From DATEOR01 sp046733475 (lineage in GTDB: Bacteria > Actinomycetota > Thermoleophilia > Gaiellales > Gaiellaceae): a stretch of DNA of 64,000 nt. The position numbers and the translations under genes are program-made. The stretch is from positions 1 through 64,000 of the forward strand of contig JBKPPF010000055.1 of assembly GCA_046733475.1 (NCBI GenBank), in the 5' to 3' direction. Positions 52,803 to 61,831 of this stretch are shown piece after piece. Under the pieces are notes generated by a model. That model did no database searches, had not been told where the DNA came from, and saw only the letters and a list, made by a program, of their open reading frames with translations. How positions within the stretch are numbered: position 1 is the stretch's first letter; each line of letters begins with the position of its first letter.

Positions 52803-53839
52803 GCTGCGTTCTCCAGCCTGAGGGTGCCCAGCTCGAGCGCAAGCGTCAGAAACAGCGCATGCGACCACAGGAGCGGGCGGGCAGGCGGGCCCCACCGATC
52901 CAGCCACTCGGCGCGCTTCCGAGGATGCAGCAAGTGCTCCTCCAGCTGCTCGGGAAGCTCCTCGTCAGCGGTCGCGGCCGCGGCGATCCAGTCCAGCTCG
53001 GCGCGCGCCTCCTCCAGTCTCCCCACCTGTACGTAGTGCCAGCCCAGGAGCGCGGCGAGGAGGATCCAGAGCCCGCCGCCGTAGAACACGTCGTCCGGGT
53101 GCCGGTGGACACCGCCACCCACCATGAGCTCCGACTCGATCGCGCGAACTGTCGCGTCCATGATCGGATCATCGGGTCCCAGCAGCCCGAAAGGTGTGGC
53201 AACCGCGACCAGGCTGGCGTCAAGGCCGCCCTCCCCGAGGCGCGCGACGAGCCGTCCGTCCACGACGCCGCCGCGCCGCACCGCCGAGCGGATCGACTCC
53301 GCCGCCTCCGTGGCCCAGTCCTCGTGGACGAGACCCGAGGTCAGCCCGCCGTAGAGCGCAGCGAGCGTCGCGAGATGCACGCCACGCCGCTCCTCCCACC
53401 AATCGAAGCAGGGCGTCTGCCAGCAGTCGGCCGCATACCGAAGCGACAGCCGCGCGGCCGGAAGCCACGGCGCGGCGTCCACACCGTGCCGCCGCACGTG
53501 GCCGCCGAGCGCCCAGACCCAGCCGCCGTAGCCGTCGAGCTGCGCCGCCGACCACTCGCCGGGCACCTCTTCCCCCTCGACCGTGAAGCGCCCGTCGAGG
53601 ATCTCCCGCGCAGCCATGCGCTCGGCCCGCGCCTCCACCACGCCGGCGCACCAGGAGAAGAACGCCTCCGCGCTCGCATGCTCGCCGGCGCGGCTCATCG
53701 AATCCGCGACGAAAGCGCCGTCCCGAAGCCACGCATTCCGGTAGACAGCGGGGAACGGCGCGGCGAGATACGCGCCCGAGTCGGCCTGGTGCTCCCGGAC
53801 GACAGCGACGCTCCGGGCCGCGAGCCCGTCGAAGCTCAT
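52799..53839 (-). CDS. GH15-like (alpha/alpha)6-barrel glycosidase
   Basis: 346 aa. FPAVYRNAWLRDGAFVADSMSRAGEHASAEAFFSWC matches the R-D motif of family 15 barrels, and EGGLDASLVAVATPFGLLGPDDPIMDATVRAIESEL the later block. PGEWSAAQLDGYGGWVWALG lies between. It is shorter than full GH15 because the N-terminal beta domain is missing. Probably hydrolyses the oligosaccharide brought in by the adjacent ABC importer, in the cytoplasm. ATG overlaps the permease stop (ATGA). Confidence 0.87.
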   Translation of the reverse strand: MSFDGLAARSVAVVREHQADSGAYLAAPFPAVYRNAWLRDGAFVADSMSRAGEHASAEAFFSWCAGVVEARAERMAAREILDGRFTVEGEEVPGEWSAAQLDGYGGWVWALGGHVRRHGVDAAPWLPAARLSLRYAADCWQTPCFDWWEERRGVHLATLAALYGGLTSGLVHEDWATEAAESIRSAVRRGGVVDGRLVARLGEGGLDASLVAVATPFGLLGPDDPIMDATVRAIESELMVGGGVHRHPDDVFYGGGLWILLAALLGWHYVQVGRLEEARAELDWIAAAATADEELPEQLEEHLLHPRKRAEWLDRWGPPARPLLWSHALFLTLALELGTLRLENAA

Positions 53840-54729
53840 TTCACCGAGCCGGCGAGCAGCCCCTGGACGAAGTAGCGCTGGAACGCAAAGAAGACCGCGA
53901 GCGGGATGACGAGCGAGACGAACGAGGCGGGGGCGATGAGCTCGATGTTCGACCCGAACTGGCGCAGCTGGGAAAAGATCGCCACGGTGATCGGTTGGGT
54001 CTGGCGCCCGAAGGTCAGCGCGACAAGCAGGTCGTTCCACGTCCACAGGAACTGGAAAATCGCCAGCGAGGCGATCGCCGGGAGCCCGAGCGGAAGGATC
54101 AGGCGCAGGAAGATGCGGATCTCCGACGCGCCGTCGATCCGCGCCGCTTCGAGGAGCTCCCTCGGTATCCCGATGAAGAAGTTGCGCAGGAGGAAGATCG
54201 CAAACGGAAGCCCGAACGCCGTGTGGAAGAGGATCAGGCTGAACACCGTGTCGAAGATCCCGATCTTGTTGTACAGCGTGAAGATCGGGATCAAGGCCAT
54301 CTGCAGCGGCACGACGAGGAGCGCGACCACGCCGATGAAGGCCCAGTCGCGGCCGGGGAAGTCGAGCCAGGCGAAGGCATAGCCGGCGAGCGCGGCGACC
54401 ATGATGGGCAAGAGCGTGCCTCCGACCGAGATCCAGACGGTCGTCAGGAGCGAGTCGCGAATGGCCTGGGTGTCCCAGAGGTTCTGGTAGTTGTCGAACG
54501 TGAGCAGGCTCGGCTGCGTGAAGACGCGCCACCAGCCGCCCTGCGCGAAGTCCTCCGGCGCAATCAGCGACGTGATGAGGAGGCCGAAGGTCGGGACGAG
54601 CCAGAGCAGACCGACGACGACCAGGAGAACCTGGATCGGCGCCTTCCCGAGTACGCGCAGCACCTTGGCCGACCTCGGCTCCTCGACGACGGGCGCGCGG
54701 CTCGGGGCGGTGGCGGTCGCGGTGGTCAC
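53836..54729 (-). CDS. Carbohydrate ABC transporter permease (MalG-type)
   Basis: 297 aa, six helices. The EAA loop ELLEAARIDGASEIRIFLRLILPLGLPA near residue 190 contacts the ATPase. The N-terminal tail (about 1-30) is Thr/Ala/Pro-rich. FQFLWTWNDLLVALTF and QRYFVQGLLAGSVK are typical of the MalG/CUT1 group. GTG start overlaps the MalF-type stop (GTGA). Confidence 0.94.
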   Translation of the reverse strand: MTTATATAPSRAPVVEEPRSAKVLRVLGKAPIQVLLVVVGLLWLVPTFGLLITSLIAPEDFAQGGWWRVFTQPSLLTFDNYQNLWDTQAIRDSLLTTVWISVGGTLLPIMVAALAGYAFAWLDFPGRDWAFIGVVALLVVPLQMALIPIFTLYNKIGIFDTVFSLILFHTAFGLPFAIFLLRNFFIGIPRELLEAARIDGASEIRIFLRLILPLGLPAIASLAIFQFLWTWNDLLVALTFGRQTQPITVAIFSQLRQFGSNIELIAPASFVSLVIPLAVFFAFQRYFVQGLLAGSVK

Positions 54730-56069
54730 GCTTCTCTCCTGAAGTTGCGAACGTTGAGCAAAAGGATCGGGATCACGAGGATGAAGAGGAAGACTGCGAT
54801 CGCCGAGCCAAGGCCGAAGTTGTTCGCGCCGCCGAACGACGTCCTCCACATCGCGAGCGCGATCACGTTCGCATCGTCCTGCACCGAGCCCGGCGCGAGC
54901 GAGACGACTATGTCGAAGACTTTGAGTACGTTGATCAGCATCGTCACGAAGACGACCGAGAGCACCGGCAGAAGCTGCGGCACGGTGACGCGTCGGAAGA
55001 CCTGCCACTCGTTGGCGCCGTCGGTGCGCGCCGCCTCGAGCGTCTCGCGAGAGATCGCCGAGAGCCCGGCCGCGATCACGACCATCGAGAAGCCGGCCCA
55101 GATCCAGATGTATGCGATCAGGAGCGACGGCGTGATGAGCTTCTCACCGAGCCAGGCGACGCCCTCGAACGGATGGGCGAACGTGTCTGCCGAGATGCCG
55201 ACGCGGTAGTTGCCCTGCTCCAGGCCCTGGAAGGAGAAGGTTCCGTCGGCCGCGCTCGTCGTCGTGCCGACGATGTCGCCGCCCGAGTCGAACAGCGTTA
55301 GCGTGACGCCGGGAAGCCCGTCCTCGTCCTGCTCGACCTCGTTCGGATTGCCGCCGCCGGGCTTGAAGTCTCTCCAGACGACCCCGGTGATGCCACCCTG
55401 CAACGCCTCGGGCAGGACGGCCTGGACCGCGTCGGACGGCACGTCGTCCGGCGGAATGCCGGTGAGCCCGAGCTTCGCCACGTCACCGGGCTGGACGGGG
55501 TTCTGGAGGGTGATTCCGCCCTTCGGCGTGCCCTGCAGATCCTGGCTCGACGGCTTCGCGTCCGAGAGGACGCCCGGGGGGTTGACGGCGTCCTTCACCA
55601 CTGCGATCGAGGCGTTGATCGCCCCCAGGTTCGGGTCCTGCTGGTCCATGATCCGCCAGATGACGCCGGCGGCGAAAGCGCTGATCGCCATCGGCATGAA
55701 GACGGCCGTCTTGAAGGCGACCGACCAGCTGACGCGTTCCGTCAGCACGGCGAAGATGAGGCCGACCGCCGTCACGAAGGCCGGCACGACGGCGACCCAG
55801 ATGGCGTTGTTCTTGATCGCCGTCAGGAGCAGGTCGCTCGTGAACAGCGTCTTGTAGTTGTCGATCCCGACGAACTTGTCGAACCCGGACTGCCCGAAGA
55901 AGCTGCGGAAGAGCGTGTAGATCGCCGGGTAGACGACCCAGACGCCGAGCAAAAGGATCGCGGGCAGCAGGAAGAGGAGCGCGACGCCGTTCCTGCTCCA
56001 CCAACTGTCGGAAGGCGGTGGCGGAGCCGCCGCGGGGGGCGGCTCCGCCGTGATGCTTGCTCCGCTCAC
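54726..56069 (-). CDS. Carbohydrate ABC transporter permease (MalF-type) with Ig-like insertion
   Basis: 447 aa against about 300 for the family. Helix 1 is at 29-50, and a normal core follows to LGAINASI at about 155. Normal sequence resumes at FEGVAWLGEKLITPSLLIAYIWIWAGF (301 on), with the EAA loop LEAARTDGANEWQVFRRVTVPQLLP at 344-368. The extra 145 residues fall in an external loop. They contain DEDGLPGVTLTLFDSGG, TTTSAADGTFSF and LEQGNYRVGIS (about 248-293), a SdrD-B/CNA-B-like beta-sandwich. A linker (160-225) precedes it. The insertion is in frame and the gene is intact. Confidence 0.92.
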   Translation of the reverse strand: MSGASITAEPPPAAAPPPPSDSWWSRNGVALLFLLPAILLLGVWVVYPAIYTLFRSFFGQSGFDKFVGIDNYKTLFTSDLLLTAIKNNAIWVAVVPAFVTAVGLIFAVLTERVSWSVAFKTAVFMPMAISAFAAGVIWRIMDQQDPNLGAINASIAVVKDAVNPPGVLSDAKPSSQDLQGTPKGGITLQNPVQPGDVAKLGLTGIPPDDVPSDAVQAVLPEALQGGITGVVWRDFKPGGGNPNEVEQDEDGLPGVTLTLFDSGGDIVGTTTSAADGTFSFQGLEQGNYRVGISADTFAHPFEGVAWLGEKLITPSLLIAYIWIWAGFSMVVIAAGLSAISRETLEAARTDGANEWQVFRRVTVPQLLPVLSVVFVTMLINVLKVFDIVVSLAPGSVQDDANVIALAMWRTSFGGANNFGLGSAIAVFLFILVIPILLLNVRNFRREA

Positions 56070-56090
56070 GTCGACCTCGGCTCGGTGCTC

Positions 56091-57404
56091 CTAGCCGCCG
56101 TAGGCCTTCGCTGCGGCGTCCTCCATCTGCTGTGCGATCCCGTCGACGTCCTTCGGGTTCTTCAAGAAGTCCTGGAAGAGCTTGAAGAGACCCTGGCCGA
56201 CGGTCCCGCCGAACTCGGCGGGCTGCAGGTCGGAGAGGTCGAAGCGGAACGTGTCGACATCCGCGAGCGAGCCGGCGGTCGTCTTCGTGATCTCGTCCGG
56301 ATAGACGCTCGGGTCGACATTCTTGTTCAGCGTGGCGAAGCCGCCCTTCGCGGCCCAGATCTCAGCCGCCTCGGGCGAGGCGAGGTACTTCACGAGCGCC
56401 TCGGCCGCCGGGCTGTCCTTGAACATGACGACCGTGTCGCCGCCACCCACGACCACCTGCGGCGAGTCGTTGATGGACGGGAACGCGAACACATCGAAGC
56501 CAGTTCCGGCCTCCGCCTTCGTGGAGTCGGTGATGACGCCGGCGACGAAGTCGCCCTCCATCACCTGGGCCGCCTTGGGCGGATCCGAGAAGACCTGCGT
56601 CACCGAGGTCGGGAAGTCGGTCTGCAAAGCGCTCTCTGTGCCGCCCGCGATCTTGTCGGACTGCAGGACGTCGGCCATCGTCGTGAGCGCGTCCTTGACC
56701 GACTGGTCCGTCCACGGGATGTCGTGCGTGGCGAGCTGGTCGTACTTGTCCGGCCCCGCCGTTCGGAGGTAGATGTTTTCGAAGAGGTCGGTGAGCGTCC
56801 AACCGTCCGCTCCGCCGATCGAATACGGCGCGACACCCGACGCGGCCAGGGTGTCACCGTTCTTGACCCAGGTGTCCCAGTCGTCGGCGGGCTCCACACC
56901 GGCGTCCGAATAGGACTGGACGTTGTACCAGACGAGTGACTTGTTGGCCGCCTTGAAGAGGAAGCCGTAGAGCTTGCCGTCGACGGTGCCGAGATCGACC
57001 ACCGACTGTCCGAAGTTGTCCGAGATGTCGCTGGAGGCGAAGTCGAGCGGCTGCAGCGCGTTCTTTTTCACGAAGTCCGTCATGAGACCGGGCTGCGGGA
57101 GCGCCGCCAGGTCGGGCGGGTTGCCGCCCTGGACTGCGGTCGAGAGCTGCGTCGGGAGCTGGTCGCCCGCCGCGGTGTACGTCACGTCGACGTCGGGATT
57201 CTGCTCCTTGAACCCGTCGAGCACGGCCTGGAACGCGGCCTGCTCTGCACCTGTCCAGACGGCCATCATGGAGACGCTGCCCGAGGCACCGCCTCCTGTT
57301 CCTCCTGTCGCTCCGCCGGTCGTCTCTCCGTTCCCCCCGCCACAGGCTGCGGCGAGTAGTGCGACGACGACGAAGGCTCCGAATGCTGAGAATCGGCGCC
57401 TCAT
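56091..57404 (-). CDS. Carbohydrate ABC transporter substrate-binding lipoprotein
   Basis: 437 aa. A signal peptide ends in the lipobox LLAAAC (Cys21), followed by a Gly/Thr linker. The body is a MalE-type type-2 binding fold: VLDGFKEQNPDVDVTYTAAGDQLPTQLSTAVQGGNPPDLAALPQPG early, then VWYNVQSYSDAGVEPADDWDTWV. PSINDSPQVVVGGGDTVVMFKDSPAAEALVKYLASPEAAEIWA lies near the end. Binds an oligosaccharide or polyol outside the cell. Its ATG overlaps the ATPase gene stop (ATGA). Confidence 0.94.
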   Translation of the reverse strand: MRRRFSAFGAFVVVALLAAACGGGNGETTGGATGGTGGGASGSVSMMAVWTGAEQAAFQAVLDGFKEQNPDVDVTYTAAGDQLPTQLSTAVQGGNPPDLAALPQPGLMTDFVKKNALQPLDFASSDISDNFGQSVVDLGTVDGKLYGFLFKAANKSLVWYNVQSYSDAGVEPADDWDTWVKNGDTLAASGVAPYSIGGADGWTLTDLFENIYLRTAGPDKYDQLATHDIPWTDQSVKDALTTMADVLQSDKIAGGTESALQTDFPTSVTQVFSDPPKAAQVMEGDFVAGVITDSTKAEAGTGFDVFAFPSINDSPQVVVGGGDTVVMFKDSPAAEALVKYLASPEAAEIWAAKGGFATLNKNVDPSVYPDEITKTTAGSLADVDTFRFDLSDLQPAEFGGTVGQGLFKLFQDFLKNPKDVDGIAQQMEDAAAKAYGG

Positions 57405-58681
57405 GACGCTCCCTTCGCTTGGTCGTTGTCGTAAATCCCCAGACCCGTCTCGGGATCGAAGAAATGCAGTGAGCTGGTGTCGACGACCACTTCGACGGTG
57501 TCACCTTCATTCACCTGCGAACGCGGGTTGAAACGCCCGACCATCGTCGTGTGCGCGGCCTCCTCGGATTCGGCGGTCGCGCGCTCGTCGCCCAGATCTT
57601 CGGCGAGTTCCCGGACCTCTTCGGTCAGCGCCGGGCGGGCGCCGACTCCGATGTGCACCATGATCTCGGAGCCGAGTGCCTCGGTCAGCTCGACCTTGCC
57701 TTTCAGCCGGTGGTCGGGCGGTGAATCGGTCTCGATCGCGGCGTCTTCGAGATCCTCGGGGCGGATGCCGAGCACGACGAGCTTGCCTTCGAACGCCCTG
57801 AGCGCCGGCCGCTTGTCGAGCGCCTCCGAGCTGATCGCGATGCGCTCGTCACCGACCGACGCGTGCAGCGTTCCGTTCGACGCCTCAAGGGTCGCCTCGA
57901 CCAGGTTCATGGCCGGGCTGCCGATGAAGCCCCCGACGAAGAGGTTCACGGGTCGGTCATAAAGCTCCTGCGGCGACGCGACCTGCTGCAATTCGCCCTT
58001 GCGCATGACGGCGACGCGGTCGCCCATCGTCATCGCCTCGATCTGGTCGTGCGTGACGTAGATGGTCGTGACGCCGAGGTCGTCCTGGATGCGCGCGATC
58101 TCCGCGCGCGTCTGCACGCGCAGCTTCGCGTCGAGATTCGAGAGCGGCTCGTCCATGAGGAAAGCCTGCGGGCGCCGCACGATCGCGCGTCCCATGGCGA
58201 CGCGCTGGCGCTGACCGCCGGACAGGGCGCGCGGCTTCCGCTTCAGGTACGGCTCGAGCCCGAGGATGCGCGCCGCCTCCTGCACGCGCGTGTCGATCTC
58301 GGCCTTCTTCTCCTTCCGGAGCTTGAGCCCGAAGGCGATGTTGTCGTAGACCGAGAGATGCGGATAGAGCGCGTAGCTCTGGAACACCATCGCGATGTCG
58401 CGGTCGCGGGAGGGCACGTGGTTCACGACGCGGTCCCCGATGCGCAAGACCCCCTCGCTGATCTCCTCGAGCCCGGCCACCATCCGGAGTGCGGTCGTCT
58501 TTCCGCACCCCGACGGGCCGACGAGAACCACGAACTCGCCGTCGTCGATCTCGAGGTTCATATCCGACACAGCACGCGTGCCGTCCGGATAGACCTTCGC
58601 AACCCGATCGAATGTAACTCCCGCTACTGGAGGCCCCCCGTTTCCTCGGTTAAGCGCGGCGAGCTTACCAAGTCGAAACAA
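57401..58681 (-). CDS. ABC transporter ATP-binding protein, MsmX/UgpC type
   Basis: Up to 426 aa. Walker A GPSGCGKTTALRMVAGLE, Q-loop MVFQSYALYPHLSVYDNIAFG, signature LSGGQRQRVAMGRAIVRRPQAFLMDEPLSNLDAK and H-loop YVTHDQIEAMTMGDR are complete. The C-terminal TOBE/MD-type regulatory domain (about 255 on) is present. The family usually begins at the residues AGVTFDRVAKVYPDG. Here TTG 58681 lies 18 codons earlier and GTA sits at the usual position, so the start is unsettled. It opens the leftward sugar operon; such ATPases may serve several importers. Confidence 0.93.
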   Translation of the reverse strand: MFRLGKLAALNRGNGGPPVAGVTFDRVAKVYPDGTRAVSDMNLEIDDGEFVVLVGPSGCGKTTALRMVAGLEEISEGVLRIGDRVVNHVPSRDRDIAMVFQSYALYPHLSVYDNIAFGLKLRKEKKAEIDTRVQEAARILGLEPYLKRKPRALSGGQRQRVAMGRAIVRRPQAFLMDEPLSNLDAKLRVQTRAEIARIQDDLGVTTIYVTHDQIEAMTMGDRVAVMRKGELQQVASPQELYDRPVNLFVGGFIGSPAMNLVEATLEASNGTLHASVGDERIAISSEALDKRPALRAFEGKLVVLGIRPEDLEDAAIETDSPPDHRLKGKVELTEALGSEIMVHIGVGARPALTEEVRELAEDLGDERATAESEEAAHTTMVGRFNPRSQVNEGDTVEVVVDTSSLHFFDPETGLGIYDNDQAKGAS

Positions 58682-58716
58682 TTCTGCGCAGGTCTCCAGT
58701 CACTAGACTCGGCGCC

Positions 58717-59799
58717 GTGCCCACGCGCACGATCGTCATTCTCGAGGGGGACGAGACAGGCCAGGAGCTGCTCGAAGAGGCTGTCCGCATCCTCTCGCCC
58801 GATGCGATCGGCTTCGAGCTCGAGCTCCCGCGCTTCGACCTTTCGCTCGCGGCCCGCAGAAGCACCAACAACCGGGTCGTGCACGACGCCGCGGCCGCGA
58901 TCCGAGAGCATGGCCTGGGCCTGAAGGCCGCCACTGTCACTCCCGAGGGCAAGAACGACGTGGGCAGCCCGAACCGCATCCTGCGGGAGGAGATCGGCGG
59001 CCACGTGATCGTCCGCACCGGGCGCCGCATCCCCGGTGTCGTGCCGATCGGCGGGGCCTTCTATCCCATCTCGGTCGTGCGCATGGCCGTCGGTGACGCC
59101 TATGGCGCCAGGGAGTGGCGCGAGGGCGACGGCGAAGGCGAGGTCGCCTTCCGCACCGAGCGCATCGAGCGGCGAATCTGTCACGCGGTCGCCGAGTTCT
59201 CCTTCCGCCACGCCGAGCGCACGAAGGCGAAGGTCTTCGGCGGGCCCAAGTACACGGTGAGCCCGGTCTACGAGGGCATGCTCAAGGAGGAGATGGACGC
59301 CGCTGCAGAGCGCCATCCGGAGGTCCCCTACGAGCCGCAGCTCATCGACGCGACGTTCGCGCTCCTGATCGGGGCGGCGGGTGAGGCGCTCGTCATCCCG
59401 GCGCTGAACCGCGACGGCGACATCCTCTCCGACCTCGTGCTCCCCCTGTTCGGCTCCATCGCAGGCTCGGAGTCCCTGCTCGTCGCCTTCAACGAGGACT
59501 ACACGCCGCGCGCGCTCATGGCAGAGGCCGCGCACGGCACGGCTCCCGCGCTCCAGGGAAAGAACGTCGCCAACCCGATGGCGATGATCCTCGCGTCCGC
59601 CGCGCTCCTCTCCCACATCGACGACGAGGAGGCGCGGGCCGCCGGACGCGCGATCCGCGAGTCGGCGCTGGAGGCTGTGTCGGCGGGAACGAGAACCGCC
59701 GACCTCGGCGGCCACGCCTCCACCACCGAGTTCACGGACGACGTCATCGCCCGCGTTCGGTCCAAGCTCGACGTCTGGGCCTCTCTGGGCAACGTTTGA
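58717..59799 (+). CDS. Isocitrate/isopropylmalate dehydrogenase family protein
   Basis: 360 aa beta-decarboxylating dehydrogenase. KVFGGPKYTVSPVYEGML supplies the catalytic Lys; PQLIDATFALLI and DILSDLVLPLFGSIAG give the metal aspartates. AEAAHGTAPALQGKNVANPMAMILASAALL resembles isocitrate more than isopropylmalate dehydrogenase. The substrate loop reads DVGSPNRILREEIGG. Cofactor preference unclear. GTG start. No leu genes adjoin it, which also favours an isocitrate-type or unknown 2-hydroxyacid role. Overlaps the next gene (TTGA). Confidence 0.88.
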   Translation: MPTRTIVILEGDETGQELLEEAVRILSPDAIGFELELPRFDLSLAARRSTNNRVVHDAAAAIREHGLGLKAATVTPEGKNDVGSPNRILREEIGGHVIVRTGRRIPGVVPIGGAFYPISVVRMAVGDAYGAREWREGDGEGEVAFRTERIERRICHAVAEFSFRHAERTKAKVFGGPKYTVSPVYEGMLKEEMDAAAERHPEVPYEPQLIDATFALLIGAAGEALVIPALNRDGDILSDLVLPLFGSIAGSESLLVAFNEDYTPRALMAEAAHGTAPALQGKNVANPMAMILASAALLSHIDDEEARAAGRAIRESALEAVSAGTRTADLGGHASTTEFTDDVIARVRSKLDVWASLGNV

Positions 59800-61037
59800 G
59801 GCGCGTCGGAGCCTACCTTCGCAGCCTCGACCCGAGGCTGCCTCGCTCGGTCTGGATCCTGAACACAGGCGGGCTGATGAACGCAGTCGGGACGGGCATG
59901 GCCTATCCGTTCGTCGTCATCTACCTGCACAACGTGCGCGGCTTCTCGCTCGGGATCTCGGGGCTCATCGTGGCTGCCTCGGGGGCAGCCGGCATCGTGT
60001 GCGGGCCCGCGATCGGCGTCATCATCGACAAGGTCGGCGGCCGGCTAACGCTCGCGGGCGCGCTCATCCTTCAGGCCGTCGGCTGGGGAAGCTTTCCGCT
60101 CGTGCGGGAGCCCTGGCACGGAGTGCTCGCCGCAATCGTGGCGGGAATCGGGAATGCGGGCTTCTGGCCGAGCCAGTCCTCCCTTCTGGCAGGCCTGACC
60201 TCACAGGCACGCCGCCATGGCGCCTTCGCGCTGCAGCGCGTGACGCGGAACCTCGGGATCGGGCTCGGCGGGCTCCTCGGCGGCCTGATCGCCACCACCT
60301 CGGACGCGTCGAGCTTCACCGTGCTCTTCACCGTCAACGCGCTCACGTTCTTCCTCTTCGTCGGGATGCTCTTCTTCGTCCCCGACCCGGAGATCGCAGC
60401 GGCGGATCCCGACATGCCGCGCGGCGGGTATCTCGACGTGCTCCGCAATCACGTCTTCCTCGGGATCGCGGGCCTGAACGTCGTGTTCGTGACCGCGGGC
60501 TACGCACAGATCGAGCTTCTGCCGGTGTTCGCGAAGAACGAAGCGGGCGTCAGCGAGCGCGAGATCGGGCTCATCTTCTTCCTCAACACCGTGATCGTCG
60601 CCGTCGCTCAGCTGCCGGTGGCGAAGCTCCTGGAGGGCCGCAGCCGCATGCGCTCGCTCGCCGCCATGTGCGTGCTCTGGGCCGTCTCGTGGATCTTCGT
60701 CTTCATCGGCGGAGCCGCCTTCGAGGCTGCCGCCGCAGTGGCGATCTTCTCCTTCGCGGTGATCCTCTTCGGCCTCGGCGAGTGCTTCCAGGGCCCGGTT
60801 CAGGGTGCGCTCGTGGCCGACCTGGCCCCGCCCCGGCTCCGCGGCCGCTACATGGCGGTCTCGACGAACTCCTGGGATCTCGGCTTTCTGCTCGGTCCGG
60901 CCATCGGCGGCTTCATCCTCGCGGCAGAGCCGCTCGCGCTCTGGCCGCTGGCCGCACTCGCCTGCCTCGCGGCGGGAGCCGGGGCACTCTCGCTGGAGAG
61001 CAGCCTGCCGCCGAAGCTCCGGCTCACCCCGGCGTGA
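59796..61037 (+). CDS. MFS transporter
   Basis: 413 aa, 12 helices. GPAIGVIIDKVGGRLTLAGALIL is motif A, and GFWPSQSSLLAGLT follows. FQGPVQGALVADLAPPRLRGRYMAVSTNSWDLGFLLGPAIGG is the paired motif of the second half, as in MdtH/YfcJ-like drug exporters. TTG start overlapping the dehydrogenase stop; its TGA overlaps the hydrolase GTG, so three genes are coupled. Could export a product of the dehydrogenase or a drug. Confidence 0.9.
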   Translation: MRRVGAYLRSLDPRLPRSVWILNTGGLMNAVGTGMAYPFVVIYLHNVRGFSLGISGLIVAASGAAGIVCGPAIGVIIDKVGGRLTLAGALILQAVGWGSFPLVREPWHGVLAAIVAGIGNAGFWPSQSSLLAGLTSQARRHGAFALQRVTRNLGIGLGGLLGGLIATTSDASSFTVLFTVNALTFFLFVGMLFFVPDPEIAAADPDMPRGGYLDVLRNHVFLGIAGLNVVFVTAGYAQIELLPVFAKNEAGVSEREIGLIFFLNTVIVAVAQLPVAKLLEGRSRMRSLAAMCVLWAVSWIFVFIGGAAFEAAAAVAIFSFAVILFGLGECFQGPVQGALVADLAPPRLRGRYMAVSTNSWDLGFLLGPAIGGFILAAEPLALWPLAALACLAAGAGALSLESSLPPKLRLTPA

Positions 61038-61831
61038 GGTGGATCCCGGTCACCGGCCGGGATGTCCGGCTCGAGGCGCTGGACTTCGGGGGCGACGGCA
61101 CCGGCGTCCTGCTGTTGCACGGGCTCGCCGGCACCGCCATGGAGTGGGAGGAAACAGCCGCCTGGCTATCCGCGACTCACCGCGTCGTCGCGCTCGACCA
61201 GCGTGGGCACGGGCGGAGCGAGCGGCGGCCTGAGGACGTAACGCCGGCGGCGTACGTCGCCGACGCCCTTGCGGCGGTCGACACCCTCGGGCTCGCGCCC
61301 GCGATCCTCGTGGGCCAATCGCTTGGTGGCCTGATCGCGTTCCTCGCCGCGTCCGAGCGACCCGACCTCGTCGATGCGCTCATCGTCGTCGAGGCCACGC
61401 CCACGCGCGAAGGGCCCGAGGTCGCAGAGCAGATTGGCGACTACTTCGACTCGTGGCCCCTCCCGTTCCCATCCCACGAGGCGGCAGTCACATTCTTCGG
61501 CGGGGAGAGCCTGAGGGCATGGGCCTGGGCGCGAAATCTCGTGGCCCAGCCGGATGGCCTGCGGCCCGCGTTCGACACCGACGTGCTGGTGGCGGCGATC
61601 GAGGAAGCGCTCGCACGGGACTACTGGGACGAATGGCGAGCGCTCAGCGTTCCGACGCTCCTTGTCCGCGGCGAGGAAGGCGAGCTCTCGCCCTCGGAGG
61701 GCGCCGCGATGGTCGCCGCTGTGCCTTCAGCGCAACTCCTTTCGATTCCCGGGGCGGGCCACGACGTCCACCTCGACGCGCCCGAGGCCTGGCGGACCGC
61801 GGTCGAGGGCTTCCTCGCCCCCCTCAGCTGA
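61034..61831 (+). CDS. Alpha/beta hydrolase
   Basis: 265 aa. GVLLLHGLAGTAMEWEE (oxyanion), VVALDQRGHGRSERRPED, nucleophile elbow VGQSLGGLIAF (Ser near 94), and GAGHDVHLDAPEAWRTAVEGFL with catalytic His. The acid is probably in LLVRGEEGELSP. Resembles 3-oxoadipate enol-lactonase/haloperoxidase-like esterases. GTG start overlapping the MFS stop (GTGA). Its 3' end overlaps the convergent MBL gene by 8 nt. Substrate unknown. Confidence 0.92.
   Translation: MRWIPVTGRDVRLEALDFGGDGTGVLLLHGLAGTAMEWEETAAWLSATHRVVALDQRGHGRSERRPEDVTPAAYVADALAAVDTLGLAPAILVGQSLGGLIAFLAASERPDLVDALIVVEATPTREGPEVAEQIGDYFDSWPLPFPSHEAAVTFFGGESLRAWAWARNLVAQPDGLRPAFDTDVLVAAIEEALARDYWDEWRALSVPTLLVRGEEGELSPSEGAAMVAAVPSAQLLSIPGAGHDVHLDAPEAWRTAVEGFLAPLS

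Noticed and set aside
53840..54532. Possible N-terminal extension of the GH15-like gene
   Set aside because: It is the out-of-frame reading of the MalG-type permease; the ATGA overlap fixes the start at 53839.
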